This document shows positions 26,527 to 37,781 of a DNA stretch of 64,000 nucleotides, one piece after another. The DNA lies in NCBI RefSeq assembly GCF_000163895.2, contig NC_016630.1, positions 1,674,001 through 1,738,000 on the forward strand. The letters run 5' to 3'. The notes under the pieces are model-generated. The model was not told the DNA's origin and did not search any database. It was given only the letters and a program-made list of their open reading frames with translations. The DNA is from Filifactor alocis ATCC 35896. Its GTDB lineage: Bacteria; Bacillota; Clostridia; Peptostreptococcales; Filifactoraceae. The translations under genes and the position numbers were made by a program. Each line of letters begins with the position of its first letter. Position 1 is the stretch's first letter.

Positions 26527-28059
26527 TTACTCCCACTCAATTGTTCCCGGTGGTTTGCTGGTAATATCATATACGATTCTGTTGATATGGTCTACTTCAT
26601 TGATGATTCTGCCGGAGATTTTGTCCAATACTTCATACGGGATTCGTGCCCAATCTGCTGTCATAAAGTCTGTTGTGGTCACTCCGCGAAGTGCGAGGAC
26701 ATAGTCGTAGGTACGGAAGTCTCCCATTACTCCAACGGTTCTTGTTGTTGTCAACACTGCAAAATATTGGTTGATGCTCTTGTCTAATCCCGCTTTTGCG
26801 ATTTCATCGCGGAATACATAATCTGCATCTCTTAGGATGTCCAATTTTTCTTTTGTGATTTCTCCCATCACACGAATAGCAAGCCCGGGTCCAGGGAACG
26901 GTTGTCTCCATACCAAGTATTCTGCCAACCCTACTTCCAACCCTAACTGTCTTACTTCATCTTTGAACAGGTTGCGAAGAGGTTCTATCAATCCTTTGAA
27001 GTCTACTACTGCAGGAAGTCCACCTACATTGTGGTGACTCTTGATTACTGCAGCGTCTCCTTCTCCACTTTCTATTACATCGGGATAAATTGTTCCTTGT
27101 GCCAAGAAGTCAACTGCTCCGATTTTTCGTCCTTCTTCTTCAAACACACGAATAAATTCTTCTCCGATGATTTTTCTTTTTTGTTCCGGATCGGAAACAC
27201 CTGCTAATTTATCTAAAAATCTTTTTTCCGCATCAACACGAATAAATTTCATTCCGGAATTTGCAAATGCTTGCTCTACTTCGTCCCCTTCATTTTTTCT
27301 CATCAAACCATGGTCTACAAAGATACAGGTCAATTGACTTCCGATTGCTTTGGAAATCAGTGCAGCTACAACGGATGAATCTACTCCTCCTGAAAGTGCA
27401 AGGACAACTTTGCCATCTCCTACTTTTGTTCGAATCTCTTCGATTGCTGTTTTGGCATAGTTTGCCATCGTCCATTGTCCTGTACAATGGCACACTTCGT
27501 ATAGGAAGTTACGAAGCATAGCTGTTCCGTTTTCTGTATGAAGTACTTCAGGATGGTATTGCATTGCATAGAATTTCTTTTCTACATGTTGCATTGCAGC
27601 TACAGGACAGTTATCTGTATATGCGATTTTTTCGAATCCTTGTGGAAGTTTTTCAACAAAATCGACATGACTCATCCAAGTGATTGCTTCTTTCGGCAAT
27701 CCTTTGAACAACAGTGAGTCTGTCTCGAAATGTGTCTGTGTTTTTCCAAATTCTTTGGTGTCCGCTTTTGCTACATTTCCACCCAAAGACTGTGCCATCA
27801 ATTGCATTCCGTAACATAATCCAAGTACGGGAATTCCAAGCTCAAATACTTCGGCATCCATTTTTGGAGCATTTGCTTCATATGCACTGTTCGGTCCGCC
27901 GGTAAAGATGATTCCTCTCGGTTGAATCTCTTTGATTTTTGCAAGTGCTTTGCTGTAAGGATAGACTTCACAGTACACATTGTTTTCTCTGACACGTCTT
28001 GCAATCAACTGATTGTACTGTCCGCCAAAATCAACTACAACGATTGTTTCCTGATTCAT
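26527..28059 (-). CDS. guaA: GMP synthase (glutamine-hydrolysing)
   Basis: 510 aa, full length. GuaA converts XMP, glutamine and ATP to GMP. The class I amidotransferase domain (residues 1-190) has GGPNSAYE and the catalytic Cys in GLCYGMQ. The ATP-pyrophosphatase domain has the P-loop LSGGVDSSV. The C-terminal dimerisation domain ends in PPGTIEWE. It follows guaB by 3 bases, so the two form one operon for guanine nucleotide synthesis. The 3' end of guaA is a known insertion site for tyrosine-recombinase islands, and the remnant at 24.2-26.3 kb fits this. Confidence 0.98.
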   Translation of the reverse strand: MNQETIVVVDFGGQYNQLIARRVRENNVYCEVYPYSKALAKIKEIQPRGIIFTGGPNSAYEANAPKMDAEVFELGIPVLGLCYGMQLMAQSLGGNVAKADTKEFGKTQTHFETDSLLFKGLPKEAITWMSHVDFVEKLPQGFEKIAYTDNCPVAAMQHVEKKFYAMQYHPEVLHTENGTAMLRNFLYEVCHCTGQWTMANYAKTAIEEIRTKVGDGKVVLALSGGVDSSVVAALISKAIGSQLTCIFVDHGLMRKNEGDEVEQAFANSGMKFIRVDAEKRFLDKLAGVSDPEQKRKIIGEEFIRVFEEEGRKIGAVDFLAQGTIYPDVIESGEGDAAVIKSHHNVGGLPAVVDFKGLIEPLRNLFKDEVRQLGLEVGLAEYLVWRQPFPGPGLAIRVMGEITKEKLDILRDADYVFRDEIAKAGLDKSINQYFAVLTTTRTVGVMGDFRTYDYVLALRGVTTTDFMTADWARIPYEVLDKISGRIINEVDHINRIVYDITSKPPGTIEWE

Positions 28060-28062
28060 TGA

Positions 28063-29705
<1,643 letters not shown>

Positions 29706-29711
29706 TCTTTT

Positions 29712-29741
29712 ATTATACAATATTCCCCCTTAAAATGACAA
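29712..29741 (-). promoter_or_regulatory. guaB promoter
   Basis: Minus-strand TTGTCA (29736-29741), 18-base spacer, TATAAT (29712-29717). Confidence 0.7.
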
Positions 29742-29840
29742 CACCTCTACACAAATTGATTCGCCAATCTTAGAATCGAAAACATCTGTATTTGTCTTGT
29801 AGAATCCTATGATGATTTATTTTTCGAACAACAAAAAAAT

Positions 29841-29890
29841 AAAACCCATCCATATCCTCAGCAAAAAATCCGAATATTATGGATGGTTTT
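29841..29890 (-). terminator. Terminator after thiT
   Basis: AAAACCCATCCATA pairs with TATGGATGGTTTT (29841-29854 / 29878-29890, one base bulged). On the minus strand the stem runs into a T-rich tract (TTTTATTTTTTT), and on the plus strand into TTTTT, so it may act both ways. Confidence 0.75.
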
Positions 29891-29943
29891 TAAAAGAAAC
29901 AACTCTATTTAACAAATCTACTATGACAAATTAAATTTCTTGA

Positions 29944-30076
29944 CAGTAATCGTATTGTTACAAGACAAAACTCCTTGTCAGCAATCGTATTGTTACAACT
30001 GACTCTGAAATTAACTCTGTTACAGTTCCATCTGTTTCCTAACCAATCATTGTCTTATCTCAATCGTATTTGTTAC
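29944..30076. repeat. Short direct repeats CAATCGTATTGTTACAA
   Basis: CAGTAATCGTATTGTTACAA (29944-29963) and CAGCAATCGTATTGTTACAA (29979-29998) are 35 bases apart. A third, partial copy, CAATCGTATTTGTTAC, is at 30061-30076, just after the thiT stop. Confidence 0.75.
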
Positions 30077-30097
30077 TACAAAACTTGGACCTATCAA

Positions 30098-30628
30098 CTA
30101 CACAGAAAGTTTCATGGATCGAATCACTTTTCGATACAAAACTGCAATAATCACTATTGTCAAAATTCCTTCCGGAAGCATATAACTTGCATTATATCCG
30201 ATAGAATAGCGCAGCGGACTCACTCCCTCAGGTGCATAGGAACCCCATACTACTACTCCTGAAATAACAAGCACAACATATCGAAGTGCTATCGCAACAC
30301 AACATCCAAGCAGTTCGGTCAATTGTCGTCCTTTCCACATTCCGGCAATTCCCAACACTCCGAATGCCAAAATGTAGTCTAACAAAATAGACATGGGATG
30401 GATAGAGAATCCCCCTTGCAGTAAATACTGAAAAATTCCATAAACGGTTGACACAACCAAACCTTTTTTGACACCGTGTCGACAGGAATAAATCAAAATC
30501 GGTGCCATGCTTACCGCTGTGACAGAACCGCCCTGTGGCATTTCAAACACCTTAATAAAGCTCAGCAATGTTGCAAGTGCAATCATGATACCGCCTTCTA
30601 CCAAAATTTTTACATCTGTTTGTTTCAT
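30098..30628 (-). CDS. thiT: Thiamine ECF transporter substrate-binding component
   Basis: 176 aa, six predicted membrane helices. The family pattern EGGIMIALATLLSFIKVF at the N-terminus, the later GGFSIHPMSILLDYILAF and YNASYMLPE are typical of ThiT, the S-component that captures thiamine for the ECF energising module (encoded elsewhere). The start at 30628 follows AAAGGAGG by 9 bases; an open frame to 30694 has no site. A TPP riboswitch with its own terminator lies about 300 bases upstream, which confirms the thiamine role and predicts repression by thiamine pyrophosphate. Confidence 0.93.
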   Translation of the reverse strand: MKQTDVKILVEGGIMIALATLLSFIKVFEMPQGGSVTAVSMAPILIYSCRHGVKKGLVVSTVYGIFQYLLQGGFSIHPMSILLDYILAFGVLGIAGMWKGRQLTELLGCCVAIALRYVVLVISGVVVWGSYAPEGVSPLRYSIGYNASYMLPEGILTIVIIAVLYRKVIRSMKLSV

Positions 30629-30927
30629 GTTTTTTTCCTCCTTTGTGATCTTGTTGAAACAGATTGTTACAAATCGTCTACTTCCGAAATCCAAATCACA
30701 AGTTCAGAAAAAATTGTCGATTTTTTACCAAAAAATATTCGCAAGTGCCACCTCTGCAAAAGGATTTCTCCAACAAAATATGTCCTCTGTCGATTTTAAA
30801 AATGGTTTGCAACAACCTCTTGTGACAGAAACATCTCCATGTCGTCTTTTGATTCTCTGTTTGCAGTACAAAACAGCTTTGTGAACTTGTGCCACAAAAC
30901 ACTTTGGTAAACATCCATACTTTTTCA

Positions 30928-30950
30928 TAAAAAAGTCGCACTGATGCGAC
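30928..30950 (-). terminator. Riboswitch-linked intrinsic terminator
   Basis: Minus strand GTCGCA-TCAG-TGCGAC followed by seven T (30928-30934), a few bases after the TPP aptamer. It is the likely OFF structure of the thiT leader. Confidence 0.85.
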
Positions 30951-30961
30951 GCGATTCAAAC

Positions 30962-31040
30962 TTGTTACGCCGGCATTATCCGGATCAACTTAAGGGTCGA
31001 AACGACAGTTTCCTCTCAGCAAATAAGCTCCCCTGTTCTC
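30962..31040 (-). ncRNA. TPP riboswitch (thi box) of thiT
   Basis: On the minus strand the aptamer shows the conserved elements in order: GGGGAGC, GCTGAGAGG, GACCCTT and TGATCCGGATAATGCCGGCG. A TATAAT at 31054-31059 could be its -10. The distance from its terminator to the thiT start (about 300 bases) is unusually long; the open frame in that stretch (30696-30959) looks like chance. Confidence 0.95.
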
Positions 31041-31517
31041 GATTTGTAGTAATATTATACTTCAATTTGATTTATTTTGCCATATTTTTATTATGAACTA
31101 AACTCTATTTTTATCTGTTCTCTTATGTTGAACTGTATTATATTCGGTATATATTTTATTTTGAATTGTACTCATTTTGAATAATACCCTATTTTGAACT
31201 GATTCCTTGTACTGTTACAACAGAACTATCCTTTGTTTTCAAGCGATAAACAAGGATACTCTCTCATCACAACAGAATAAATAACTCAACAGTTGTAATC
31301 GTTCTATCATTTCATTTCTCAAAGAAATCCTACCAAATCTCATTTTATTTATTGAATTGTTCCCAATTATTAAGATAGAATATAGGTAATGTAAGGTGAT
31401 TTAGGAATATCTTTTTGTGTGTAGAATGTGACTTTATATTTTTATTGTTTTGTTCTATATTCATTTCACAAGATATTCCTTATTTTTCTACAGAAAGAAT
31501 TATAGGAGGTGATTCCA
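31041..31517. other. Intergenic before glutaminase gene
   Basis: AT-rich. It contains repeats of TTGAACTGTA type (31128, 31161, 31177, 31195) and a possible promoter (31352-31381). No gene seen. Confidence 0.5.
31352..31381 (+). promoter_or_regulatory. Possible glsA promoter
   Basis: TTGAAT (31352-31357), 18-base spacer, TAGAAT (31376-31381). This would give a leader of about 130 bases. Confidence 0.4.
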
Positions 31518-32444
31518 TTGGATTTTCAACATGTTCTACAAAAAGCATATAACTATGGCATGTTATATAAAGAAAGGGGTGTTACTGCCAGTTATATTCC
31601 CGAACTTGCCAAAGAAGACAAGTCTCGTGCGGGAGCAACACTCATTTCTCCTGACGGTACTGTGTATGAAGTGGGAGATTCTCACTACAAGTTCAGTATT
31701 CAAAGTATCGTAAAGGTTATCATCTATCTTTGCGTTCTTGAATGTTATGACTTCGATTACATCAAACGATTTGTCGGTGTCAAACCGTCTGCGAAACCGT
31801 TTAACAGTATTATTGAGTTGGAGTTAAGTAACAAAAACATTCCGGTCAATCCTTTTATTAATGCGGGTGCAATCGTTTCCACAGCACTTTTGCAAGAGAA
31901 ATACGGAAACAATACCTTTGATTTTATCCTAAATCGTACAAGGGATTTAATTAACAACGACAAGCTGGATTACAGTAGAAGCATTTATCACTCGGAAAGT
32001 TCTTGTGCCTACGCAAACCGAGCACTGACTTATATGCTGCTCAATGACAACATTATTCCGCCTCATATTGATGTGGACGACTTGCTCAACACCTATTTCA
32101 AAGCTTGCTCTATCTTGGTTGACTCTGTCGACTTGGCAAATCTTAGTTTTATTTTGTCAAGAGATGGCAAAAATCTTGCAGGTGAAGAAATTCTAAGCCC
32201 AAAACATGCCAAAATCTTAAGAACGATTATGGCAACTTGCGGAACTTATGACTACTCCGGCGACTTTGCGATTCGAGTAGGTATTCCTGCAAAAAGTGGA
32301 GTTGGTGGCGGAATTGTCACTGCATCCAAATCAGGATATGGCATTGGTGTGTACTGTCCGGGACTTGATTCTCACGGAAATTCTTACGTGGGTATGCGAA
32401 TGCTTCGAAGTATTGCGCAGGACCTGGAATTGAATATTTATTAA
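31518..32444 (+). CDS. glsA: Glutaminase
   Basis: 308 aa. It hydrolyses glutamine to glutamate and ammonia and belongs to the serine-dependent beta-lactamase-like glutaminase family. The SxxK catalytic pair is S63-I-V-K66; NPFINAGAI, RALTYMLL and GVGGGIV are further family motifs. The start is the TTG at 31518: AGGAGG lies 8 bases upstream, while the GTG at 31509 would sit in the ribosome site. It is followed after 31 bases by an AGCS symporter gene, a common pair for glutamine uptake and use. Confidence 0.95.
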   Translation: MDFQHVLQKAYNYGMLYKERGVTASYIPELAKEDKSRAGATLISPDGTVYEVGDSHYKFSIQSIVKVIIYLCVLECYDFDYIKRFVGVKPSAKPFNSIIELELSNKNIPVNPFINAGAIVSTALLQEKYGNNTFDFILNRTRDLINNDKLDYSRSIYHSESSCAYANRALTYMLLNDNIIPPHIDVDDLLNTYFKACSILVDSVDLANLSFILSRDGKNLAGEEILSPKHAKILRTIMATCGTYDYSGDFAIRVGIPAKSGVGGGIVTASKSGYGIGVYCPGLDSHGNSYVGMRMLRSIAQDLELNIY

Positions 32445-32475
32445 ACCAAATTATTTTATAAAGGAGAGGATTATT

Positions 32476-33891
32476 ATGGCAGAAAAAATTGATGCACTGA
32501 TTACACCGATTAACGACATACTGTACTATCCCGTTCTTATTATTTTATTGCTGGGAATCGGTATTTATTTCACACTAAAAACCGGATTTTTACAAGGAAG
32601 ATTGTTCAAAGAATCTGTTCGTGTTGTAATGGAAAAACCGGAAGAAGACGATTCGGTATCTTCTTTCCAAGCTTTGATGGTATCTACCGCTTCTCGTGTC
32701 GGTACAGGAAATATCGTTGGTGTTTCCAGTGCGCTTTGTCTTGGTGGGTATGGTGCCGTGTTCTGGATGTGGGTTGTTGCCATCATCGGTGGAGCATCTG
32801 CATTTGTCGAATCTACATTGGCGCAAATCTATAAGAGAAGAGACGAACAAGGCAATAGCTACGGGGGACCGTCTTACTACATTGAATCCGCACTAAAAAA
32901 CAGAGCTCTCGGTATTATTTTCGCAATCAGTTTGATTTTAACTTATGCAATCGGATTCAATATGCTTGCTGCATTCAACTTGCAAACAACATTCCAAGCA
33001 TATTCTTTCTATAACGAAAGTACAACTCCATACATCATCGGTGGCGTGCTTGCTCTTGTAACTTTATACTGTATTCTTGGCGGAGGAAAAAGAATCATCC
33101 GTTTTACATCTATGTTAGTACCTTTGATGGGAACCATTTATGTCATTGTTTCTCTTATTATGATTGTTATCAACATCGGTTACATGCCGACTGTATTTGC
33201 AAGAATTTTCTCAGATGCATTTAACTTCCGTGCTATCTTCGGTGGGGTCGCAGGTTCCAGTATGATGTACGGAATCAAAAGAGGTCTTTATTCTAACGAA
33301 GCCGGTATCGGTTCTGCACCGAACGCTGCAGCATCCGCACATGTAAGCCACCCTGTAAAACAAGGTTTGGTACAAATGTTATCTGTCTTTATCGACACTG
33401 TTGTAATCTGTAGTGCTACTGCATTTATGTGTCTGAGCTCCGGAGTGGAACCTTCTGCAGAATTAGGCGGTGCACCTTATGTACAAGCTGCACTATCCAC
33501 ATTTATGGGAAGCTTCGGTAACCACTTCATTACCATTTCTTTGATTCTGTTTGCATTTACAACTTTAATCGGAAACTTGTACTATGTGGATAACAACTTG
33601 GCATACATTAACGGAAAAGTTCCTAGTAAAACATTTATGACTGCATACCGTGTCTTTGCTGCTGCGGTTATCTTCTTAGGTGCTGCACAAAAACAAGCTC
33701 TTGCTTGGGACATTGCAGACTTATTGATGGGAGTTATGGCGTTGATTAACTTACCTGCTATCCTAATCTTAGGAAACACAGCTATCAAATCACTGAAAGA
33801 TTATGAATCACAAAGAAAAGAAGGAAAAAATCCTGTATTCCGTGCAGCGAGCATAGGATTGGATGACAGTAAATTAGACTACTGGAAATAA
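32476..33891 (+). CDS. AGCS-family sodium:amino-acid symporter
   Basis: 471 aa, about eleven membrane helices. The family signatures GTGNIVGVSSAL (residues about 77-88) and SNEAGIGSAPNAAASAHVSHP are intact. AGCS proteins import alanine, glycine or glutamine with Na+; pairing with glutaminase favours glutamine (GlnT/AlsT-like). AAAGGAGAGG lies upstream of the ATG. Same operon as glsA, ending at a strong hairpin terminator. Confidence 0.93.
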   Translation: MAEKIDALITPINDILYYPVLIILLLGIGIYFTLKTGFLQGRLFKESVRVVMEKPEEDDSVSSFQALMVSTASRVGTGNIVGVSSALCLGGYGAVFWMWVVAIIGGASAFVESTLAQIYKRRDEQGNSYGGPSYYIESALKNRALGIIFAISLILTYAIGFNMLAAFNLQTTFQAYSFYNESTTPYIIGGVLALVTLYCILGGGKRIIRFTSMLVPLMGTIYVIVSLIMIVINIGYMPTVFARIFSDAFNFRAIFGGVAGSSMMYGIKRGLYSNEAGIGSAPNAAASAHVSHPVKQGLVQMLSVFIDTVVICSATAFMCLSSGVEPSAELGGAPYVQAALSTFMGSFGNHFITISLILFAFTTLIGNLYYVDNNLAYINGKVPSKTFMTAYRVFAAAVIFLGAAQKQALAWDIADLLMGVMALINLPAILILGNTAIKSLKDYESQRKEGKNPVFRAASIGLDDSKLDYWK

Positions 33892-33965
33892 AAACTGTAT
33901 CTTACTGTCAAAACATAGTCCCTCATATTCCATGAAGTTGAAGGACTGAACCTAACAATAGAACA

Positions 33966-34015
33966 AAATCCACATCTATCTACCGATTCGGTGTTAGATG
34001 TGGATTTCTTTTTTT
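33966..34015 (+). terminator. Terminator of glsA-symporter operon
   Basis: AAATCCACATCTA (33966-33978) pairs perfectly with TAGATGTGGATTT (33995-34007), followed by CTTTTTTTTC. It lies between convergent operons. Confidence 0.9.
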
Positions 34016-34040
34016 CAAAACTTTTTTCTCAAAACTTCTG

Positions 34041-34832
34041 TTATTTCAAAATCGTTGCTCTTAGTTTGTATCGATCTTTTTTTGTTTGATACAGCACTTC
34101 TTCAAATGTTCCCTTCCCGAAACCTCTCACCGAAATAACAGACGGAGGTTCCAATATTTTTGACGGATTGCTTATCACTTCATAGTCGACACTGACGAGT
34201 TCTTTTTGAACAAGTGATTTCGCATCATTTCTTGACAGATGAAACATTCCGGCAACAATGGAATCCAAACGTATGGAAGATACCACAAATTCACATTCTC
34301 TTTTCTCTTGTTTCGGAAGTGCAATCTCATCTTTTTCTACTCTATTGACTTTCACTGAAACATTCTTGACCTTTTCCAAGTGAAAACAAATATAGTCTGC
34401 GACACTCTGCAAACAGACAATATATGCTCCATCTTTCACTACAAAAATGTCTCCAATCTTTTCTCGGCGAAGTCCCAAACCCAAGATGCTCCCCAAATAA
34501 TCTCGATGTGACAACTTAGAAAATTGGGTGTTTCCCGTTATTTTTAAACACACTAAAATATCCTGGCAACTTTCTTCAAGATAATCAGGATAAATAGATA
34601 CTATTTTTCGTTCACTTTGCTCCGACATCCCATCAAACGAGTAGCGAACATCATAAATTCCATTGAGAACACTTGCAAGTTCTCTTTGCTCATAAGGGGT
34701 CAAAAAATCACTGTGTTTCACCTCATGCGTATATAATACCTGTTGTACAATATCTAACACACGAAGTACTTTCTCCCTTAACAACGTGTCTGTAATATGT
34801 GAAACTCGTCGTTCTTTCTCACTTTTTTGCAT
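34041..34832 (-). CDS. YlmH-like S4-domain RNA-binding protein
   Basis: 263 aa. The layout is that of YlmH: an N-terminal helical domain, a middle RRM-like domain (HRDYLGSILGLGLRREKIGDIFV), and a C-terminal S4 RNA-binding domain (RLDSIVAGMFHLSRNDAKSLV...). YlmH acts on ribosomes/nascent-chain rescue and is encoded in the division cluster of Firmicutes. It is the last gene of the hlyD-yggS-sepF-yggT-ylmH run and 8 bases behind yggT. Confidence 0.9.
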   Translation of the reverse strand: MQKSEKERRVSHITDTLLREKVLRVLDIVQQVLYTHEVKHSDFLTPYEQRELASVLNGIYDVRYSFDGMSEQSERKIVSIYPDYLEESCQDILVCLKITGNTQFSKLSHRDYLGSILGLGLRREKIGDIFVVKDGAYIVCLQSVADYICFHLEKVKNVSVKVNRVEKDEIALPKQEKRECEFVVSSIRLDSIVAGMFHLSRNDAKSLVQKELVSVDYEVISNPSKILEPPSVISVRGFGKGTFEEVLYQTKKDRYKLRATILK

Positions 34833-34840
34833 CTCTATCC

Positions 34841-35140
34841 CTAAATCATCAATAAATACAATATCTTAAATAAAAACTGTTTCAAAACCTGTAACAAGAT
34901 GATTGCTACCAAAGGGGAAATATCTACCTGTCCCAGATGAACATGTTTATACATAAAATTTTCAAGCGGAATCATAAACGGATCCGTTATCTGATAGACA
35001 ATTCTCGAGAACTGATAGTGCTTCATACGAAACAGCGGTGCAAAACTCAAAAATGCACGAGCAATAATCACCCAGTACAATACTAAGAATATAGAATCAA
35101 TCAACTGAAAAGCCATATATCCTGTACGCAAATTTAACAT
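34841..35140 (-). CDS. YggT family membrane protein
   Basis: 99 aa with two hydrophobic segments (about 10-30 and 70-95) and the ITDPFMIPLENFM motif that marks the YggT family. Members are small integral membrane proteins of the division/cell-wall cluster, possibly tied to osmotic tolerance. Position between sepF and ylmH is the conserved Firmicutes order. Confidence 0.9.
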   Translation of the reverse strand: MLNLRTGYMAFQLIDSIFLVLYWVIIARAFLSFAPLFRMKHYQFSRIVYQITDPFMIPLENFMYKHVHLGQVDISPLVAIILLQVLKQFLFKILYLLMI

Positions 35141-35162
35141 ATTGTTGAATTCCTTCCCAATC

Positions 35163-35615
35163 TTACTGCCACTTGAAAAATCCTTTATTTTCCAATACAG
35201 TCTTTACACTGCCATCAATATCAACAGAAGGCGGTGCAAGTACAAAAACTCCGTTGGAAACTTCTACGATATCCCCGCTCATTGCATAGATGGCACCACT
35301 CAAAAAATGAAAAATTGTACCGGAAACAGATGGATCTTTCACTTTCTCCAAGTTTACAACACAAACTTTTTTATTTTTTAAACTATCCACAATCCCCGGA
35401 ATATCTTCATTGTATTGAGTAGGTTCATAAATCATTACTCTAAACTGTCCGTTTTTTCCGGAATTTGTGCTGATATTTACCACTTTGTTTGAAGAAGACT
35501 TTGGCGGTGTAGGCAAAAACTCTTCTTCTTCATATTCATCAAACTCTTCGTAGTCCTCCGAATCATATCCACCGCTTATAAATCCTTTTAGTTTGTCTGT
35601 AAATTTCTCTGCCAT
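35163..35615 (-). CDS. sepF: Cell division protein SepF
   Basis: 150 aa. The N-terminus MAEKFTDKLKGFISG is the amphipathic membrane-binding helix. An acidic linker follows (about residues 16-35), then the SepF core (RVMIYEPTQYNE, VVNLEKV, FLSGAIYAMSGDI). SepF bundles FtsZ and tethers it to the membrane. The ATG at 35615 follows GAGGAGG by 9 bases; the frame open to 35657 overlaps yggS and lacks a site. Confidence 0.95.
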   Translation of the reverse strand: MAEKFTDKLKGFISGGYDSEDYEEFDEYEEEEFLPTPPKSSSNKVVNISTNSGKNGQFRVMIYEPTQYNEDIPGIVDSLKNKKVCVVNLEKVKDPSVSGTIFHFLSGAIYAMSGDIVEVSNGVFVLAPPSVDIDGSVKTVLENKGFFKWQ

Positions 35616-35634
35616 TTTCCATATCCTCCTCAAA

Positions 35635-36327
35635 TTAATTATAGTTTCTTTTTCCAAAAATTCCGGTTCCGACTCTTACCATGTTAGAACCTTCCTCTAT
35701 TGCAACCGTGTAGTCGTTTGTCATTCCCATAGATAGATACTTCATCTGTCCGGTTCCAAGATTCAAATTCTTTGCCTCTTCAAACAACCCTTTCAATTGA
35801 CGAAAATAAGGTCTTGCTTCTTCCGCATCTTCTACAAAAGGAGCCATTCCCATCAAACCTAAGACTTGAATATGAGAGAAATTTTGTGCAACTTCTTCAA
35901 TAAATTTCAAAGCTTCCGCTTTGTCCAACCCATGCTTACTTTCTTCTTGAGAAATATTGACTTGAATCAGACATTTCATCACAACACCGATTTCTTTCGC
36001 TCTTCGGTCAATTTCTTTTGCCAAACTTATCCGATCCAACGAATGAATCATTTCCACCTTGTCAATAATATACTTGACTTTGTTGCTCTGCAAAGTTCCA
36101 ATCAAATGCCACTTGACCGTATCGGGAAACTTTTCATACTTACTCAAAATTTCCTGCACCTTGTTTTCTCCGAAACAAGATACTCCTTCTTTCAGCACTT
36201 CCTTCATCGGACCGACATCTATCGTCTTCGTTACCGCAACCAACGTAACCTCTTGTTTTTCACAAGAATTTTGCCTTGCCTGTTCAATAGATGCTTGTAC
36301 CGATTTCAAATTATCTTTTACATCCAT
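35635..36327 (-). CDS. PLP homeostasis protein YggS/PLPBP
   Basis: 230 aa, single-domain alanine-racemase-like barrel. The PLP lysine lies in VAVTKT; WHLIGTLQSNKVKY, GLMGMAPF and LSMGMTNDY are hallmark motifs. It has no racemase activity in studied relatives and buffers free PLP. It starts directly at the end of the HlyD-like gene and precedes sepF, as in many Firmicutes. Confidence 0.94.
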   Translation of the reverse strand: MDVKDNLKSVQASIEQARQNSCEKQEVTLVAVTKTIDVGPMKEVLKEGVSCFGENKVQEILSKYEKFPDTVKWHLIGTLQSNKVKYIIDKVEMIHSLDRISLAKEIDRRAKEIGVVMKCLIQVNISQEESKHGLDKAEALKFIEEVAQNFSHIQVLGLMGMAPFVEDAEEARPYFRQLKGLFEEAKNLNLGTGQMKYLSMGMTNDYTVAIEEGSNMVRVGTGIFGKRNYN

Positions 36328-37611
36328 CTATCTCACCTTATCCCCTTCTTTTACAATAATCGGATTCAGGATGACACTGTCATATAACTTGATATCATCG
36401 GCTTCTCTTGGAATTTGACTATTGTACTTACAAATAATATAATCCTTGTCTTCTGCTATAGGATTTCTGATTTCTCGAAATACAGCAACACCCGCCTCAT
36501 CTATGACAAAGATACCATCATTACCGTTTTTGCCTTTGAACACTGCAGCCCTTGGTATCTTCAACCCTTTTCTGTTCTGATATTCTACTTTGATATTAAA
36601 ACACCTTTTTTCATAAAAATGGAACAACTCATCTTCCACCCGAAACAAACCTAAAAATTTACCGTCATCTCCCTGATGGAAGTCTTCTAAATAAGCTGTA
36701 ATTTCTTGATTATCTACATAAATGGTAACCGGTTGTTCCGATACGATATGATCGATATCTTCTTTGTCCACCTGACATGCGAAATAGTATTTGAAATTAT
36801 AAACAACCCTTCCGACAGGTTTCTTTGCAAGAATCTTTTTCTTCAAATCGACTTGATCATAATCTTTTATCTTATGAATCTCAGACACAGTGAGATTGTT
36901 TCGATTTTCAAAAGTCAGTTTCTCTTCATATCCGTCGCTGTAAGCAACAACGATTCCTGTCATAGGTGCTTTGATGTAGTATTCATTTCCATTAATTTGA
37001 GACAACAATTTTTGTTTTTGAGCTTTCAACTCTTCTACAGTAACATTTTTACCTTGTACACTGTCTTCCAAGAATTTTTTTTGCTCATTCACTGAAATAA
37101 TTTCTTGTTTCAAAGATTCCAAATACTCTTCTTCTCCGGAAAAAATTCTTTTTTGTAAATCGGCATACAGTGTTTGTAATTCCAAATTTCTCTTGTTGAT
37201 TTCCATTGTTAAATCTTTAGAAACATCTACATTTTGCTTTTCTTTCAACTTATAGTCTATCAATCTCAAATTGTCCTGTAAATCTTCTATGTTGTATCCG
37301 CTTCTCATCACAGCAACATTCGTTCCCTTACAAACACGCTGACCTTCAGGCACAATATAGTCCACATATCCTTCTTGAGGAGCAAGAATATTCTGTTCCT
37401 TGCGAATAATGACCGCTTTTTTGTCTGCTACACTGATTACCTGTCCAACATCAATTGTGCCGATTTCAACACTTGCAAACACTGCCCCTTTCCACACATT
37501 CCATAGGACAAACAAAACAAAGGAAACTCCTGCCAACAACCAAGTTGCTCTATTCCAAGCACCAAAATTTATTTTTCTTCGTCTGTTTCTTCTCTTTCTT
37601 TGTTTTTGCAT
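36328..37611 (-). CDS. HlyD-like membrane-anchored protein of division cluster
   Basis: 427 aa. A very basic N-terminus (KQRKRRNRRRK) precedes a membrane helix (about 22-42). A biotinyl-lipoyl-like half (APQEGYVDYIVPEGQRVCKGTNVAVM) and a coiled coil (about 115-200) follow, then a barrel part. This is the adaptor layout of HlyD efflux proteins, but no transporter gene is nearby. Such proteins commonly lead the yggS-sepF cluster in Clostridia. Its stop codon abuts the yggS start. Role unknown. Confidence 0.8.
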   Translation of the reverse strand: MQKQRKRRNRRRKINFGAWNRATWLLAGVSFVLFVLWNVWKGAVFASVEIGTIDVGQVISVADKKAVIIRKEQNILAPQEGYVDYIVPEGQRVCKGTNVAVMRSGYNIEDLQDNLRLIDYKLKEKQNVDVSKDLTMEINKRNLELQTLYADLQKRIFSGEEEYLESLKQEIISVNEQKKFLEDSVQGKNVTVEELKAQKQKLLSQINGNEYYIKAPMTGIVVAYSDGYEEKLTFENRNNLTVSEIHKIKDYDQVDLKKKILAKKPVGRVVYNFKYYFACQVDKEDIDHIVSEQPVTIYVDNQEITAYLEDFHQGDDGKFLGLFRVEDELFHFYEKRCFNIKVEYQNRKGLKIPRAAVFKGKNGNDGIFVIDEAGVAVFREIRNPIAEDKDYIICKYNSQIPREADDIKLYDSVILNPIIVKEGDKVR

Positions 37612-37781
37612 ACCTTTTCCTTTTTGATAAAATAATAATTGACCTTTGTTTCATATAGGCAAAATGTATTTAATTTAATCTATTTTACACGTTTTTTATT
37701 AAAAAATCAATGTTTCTGCTAAAAATAACACTTCCTTTTCATCAATCTTCTCAAAAAAATAAAAATTATTATAATTGTAGG

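Noticed and set aside
22054..26540. Direct repeat of the guaA 3' end (attL/attR)
   Set aside because: I searched by eye for a second TTACTCCCACTC below 26527 and found none; the outer end of the element seems lost or lies outside the region read.
30696..30959. 87-aa open frame in the thiT leader
   Set aside because: It overlaps the riboswitch terminator, has no ribosome site and a composition unlike a protein (many Cys, Phe and Arg).
36706..37095. Long plus-strand frames opposite the hlyD-like, rlmB, tagA, csaB and EF-G-like genes
   Set aside because: They are antisense to well-supported genes, lack ribosome sites and match no family.
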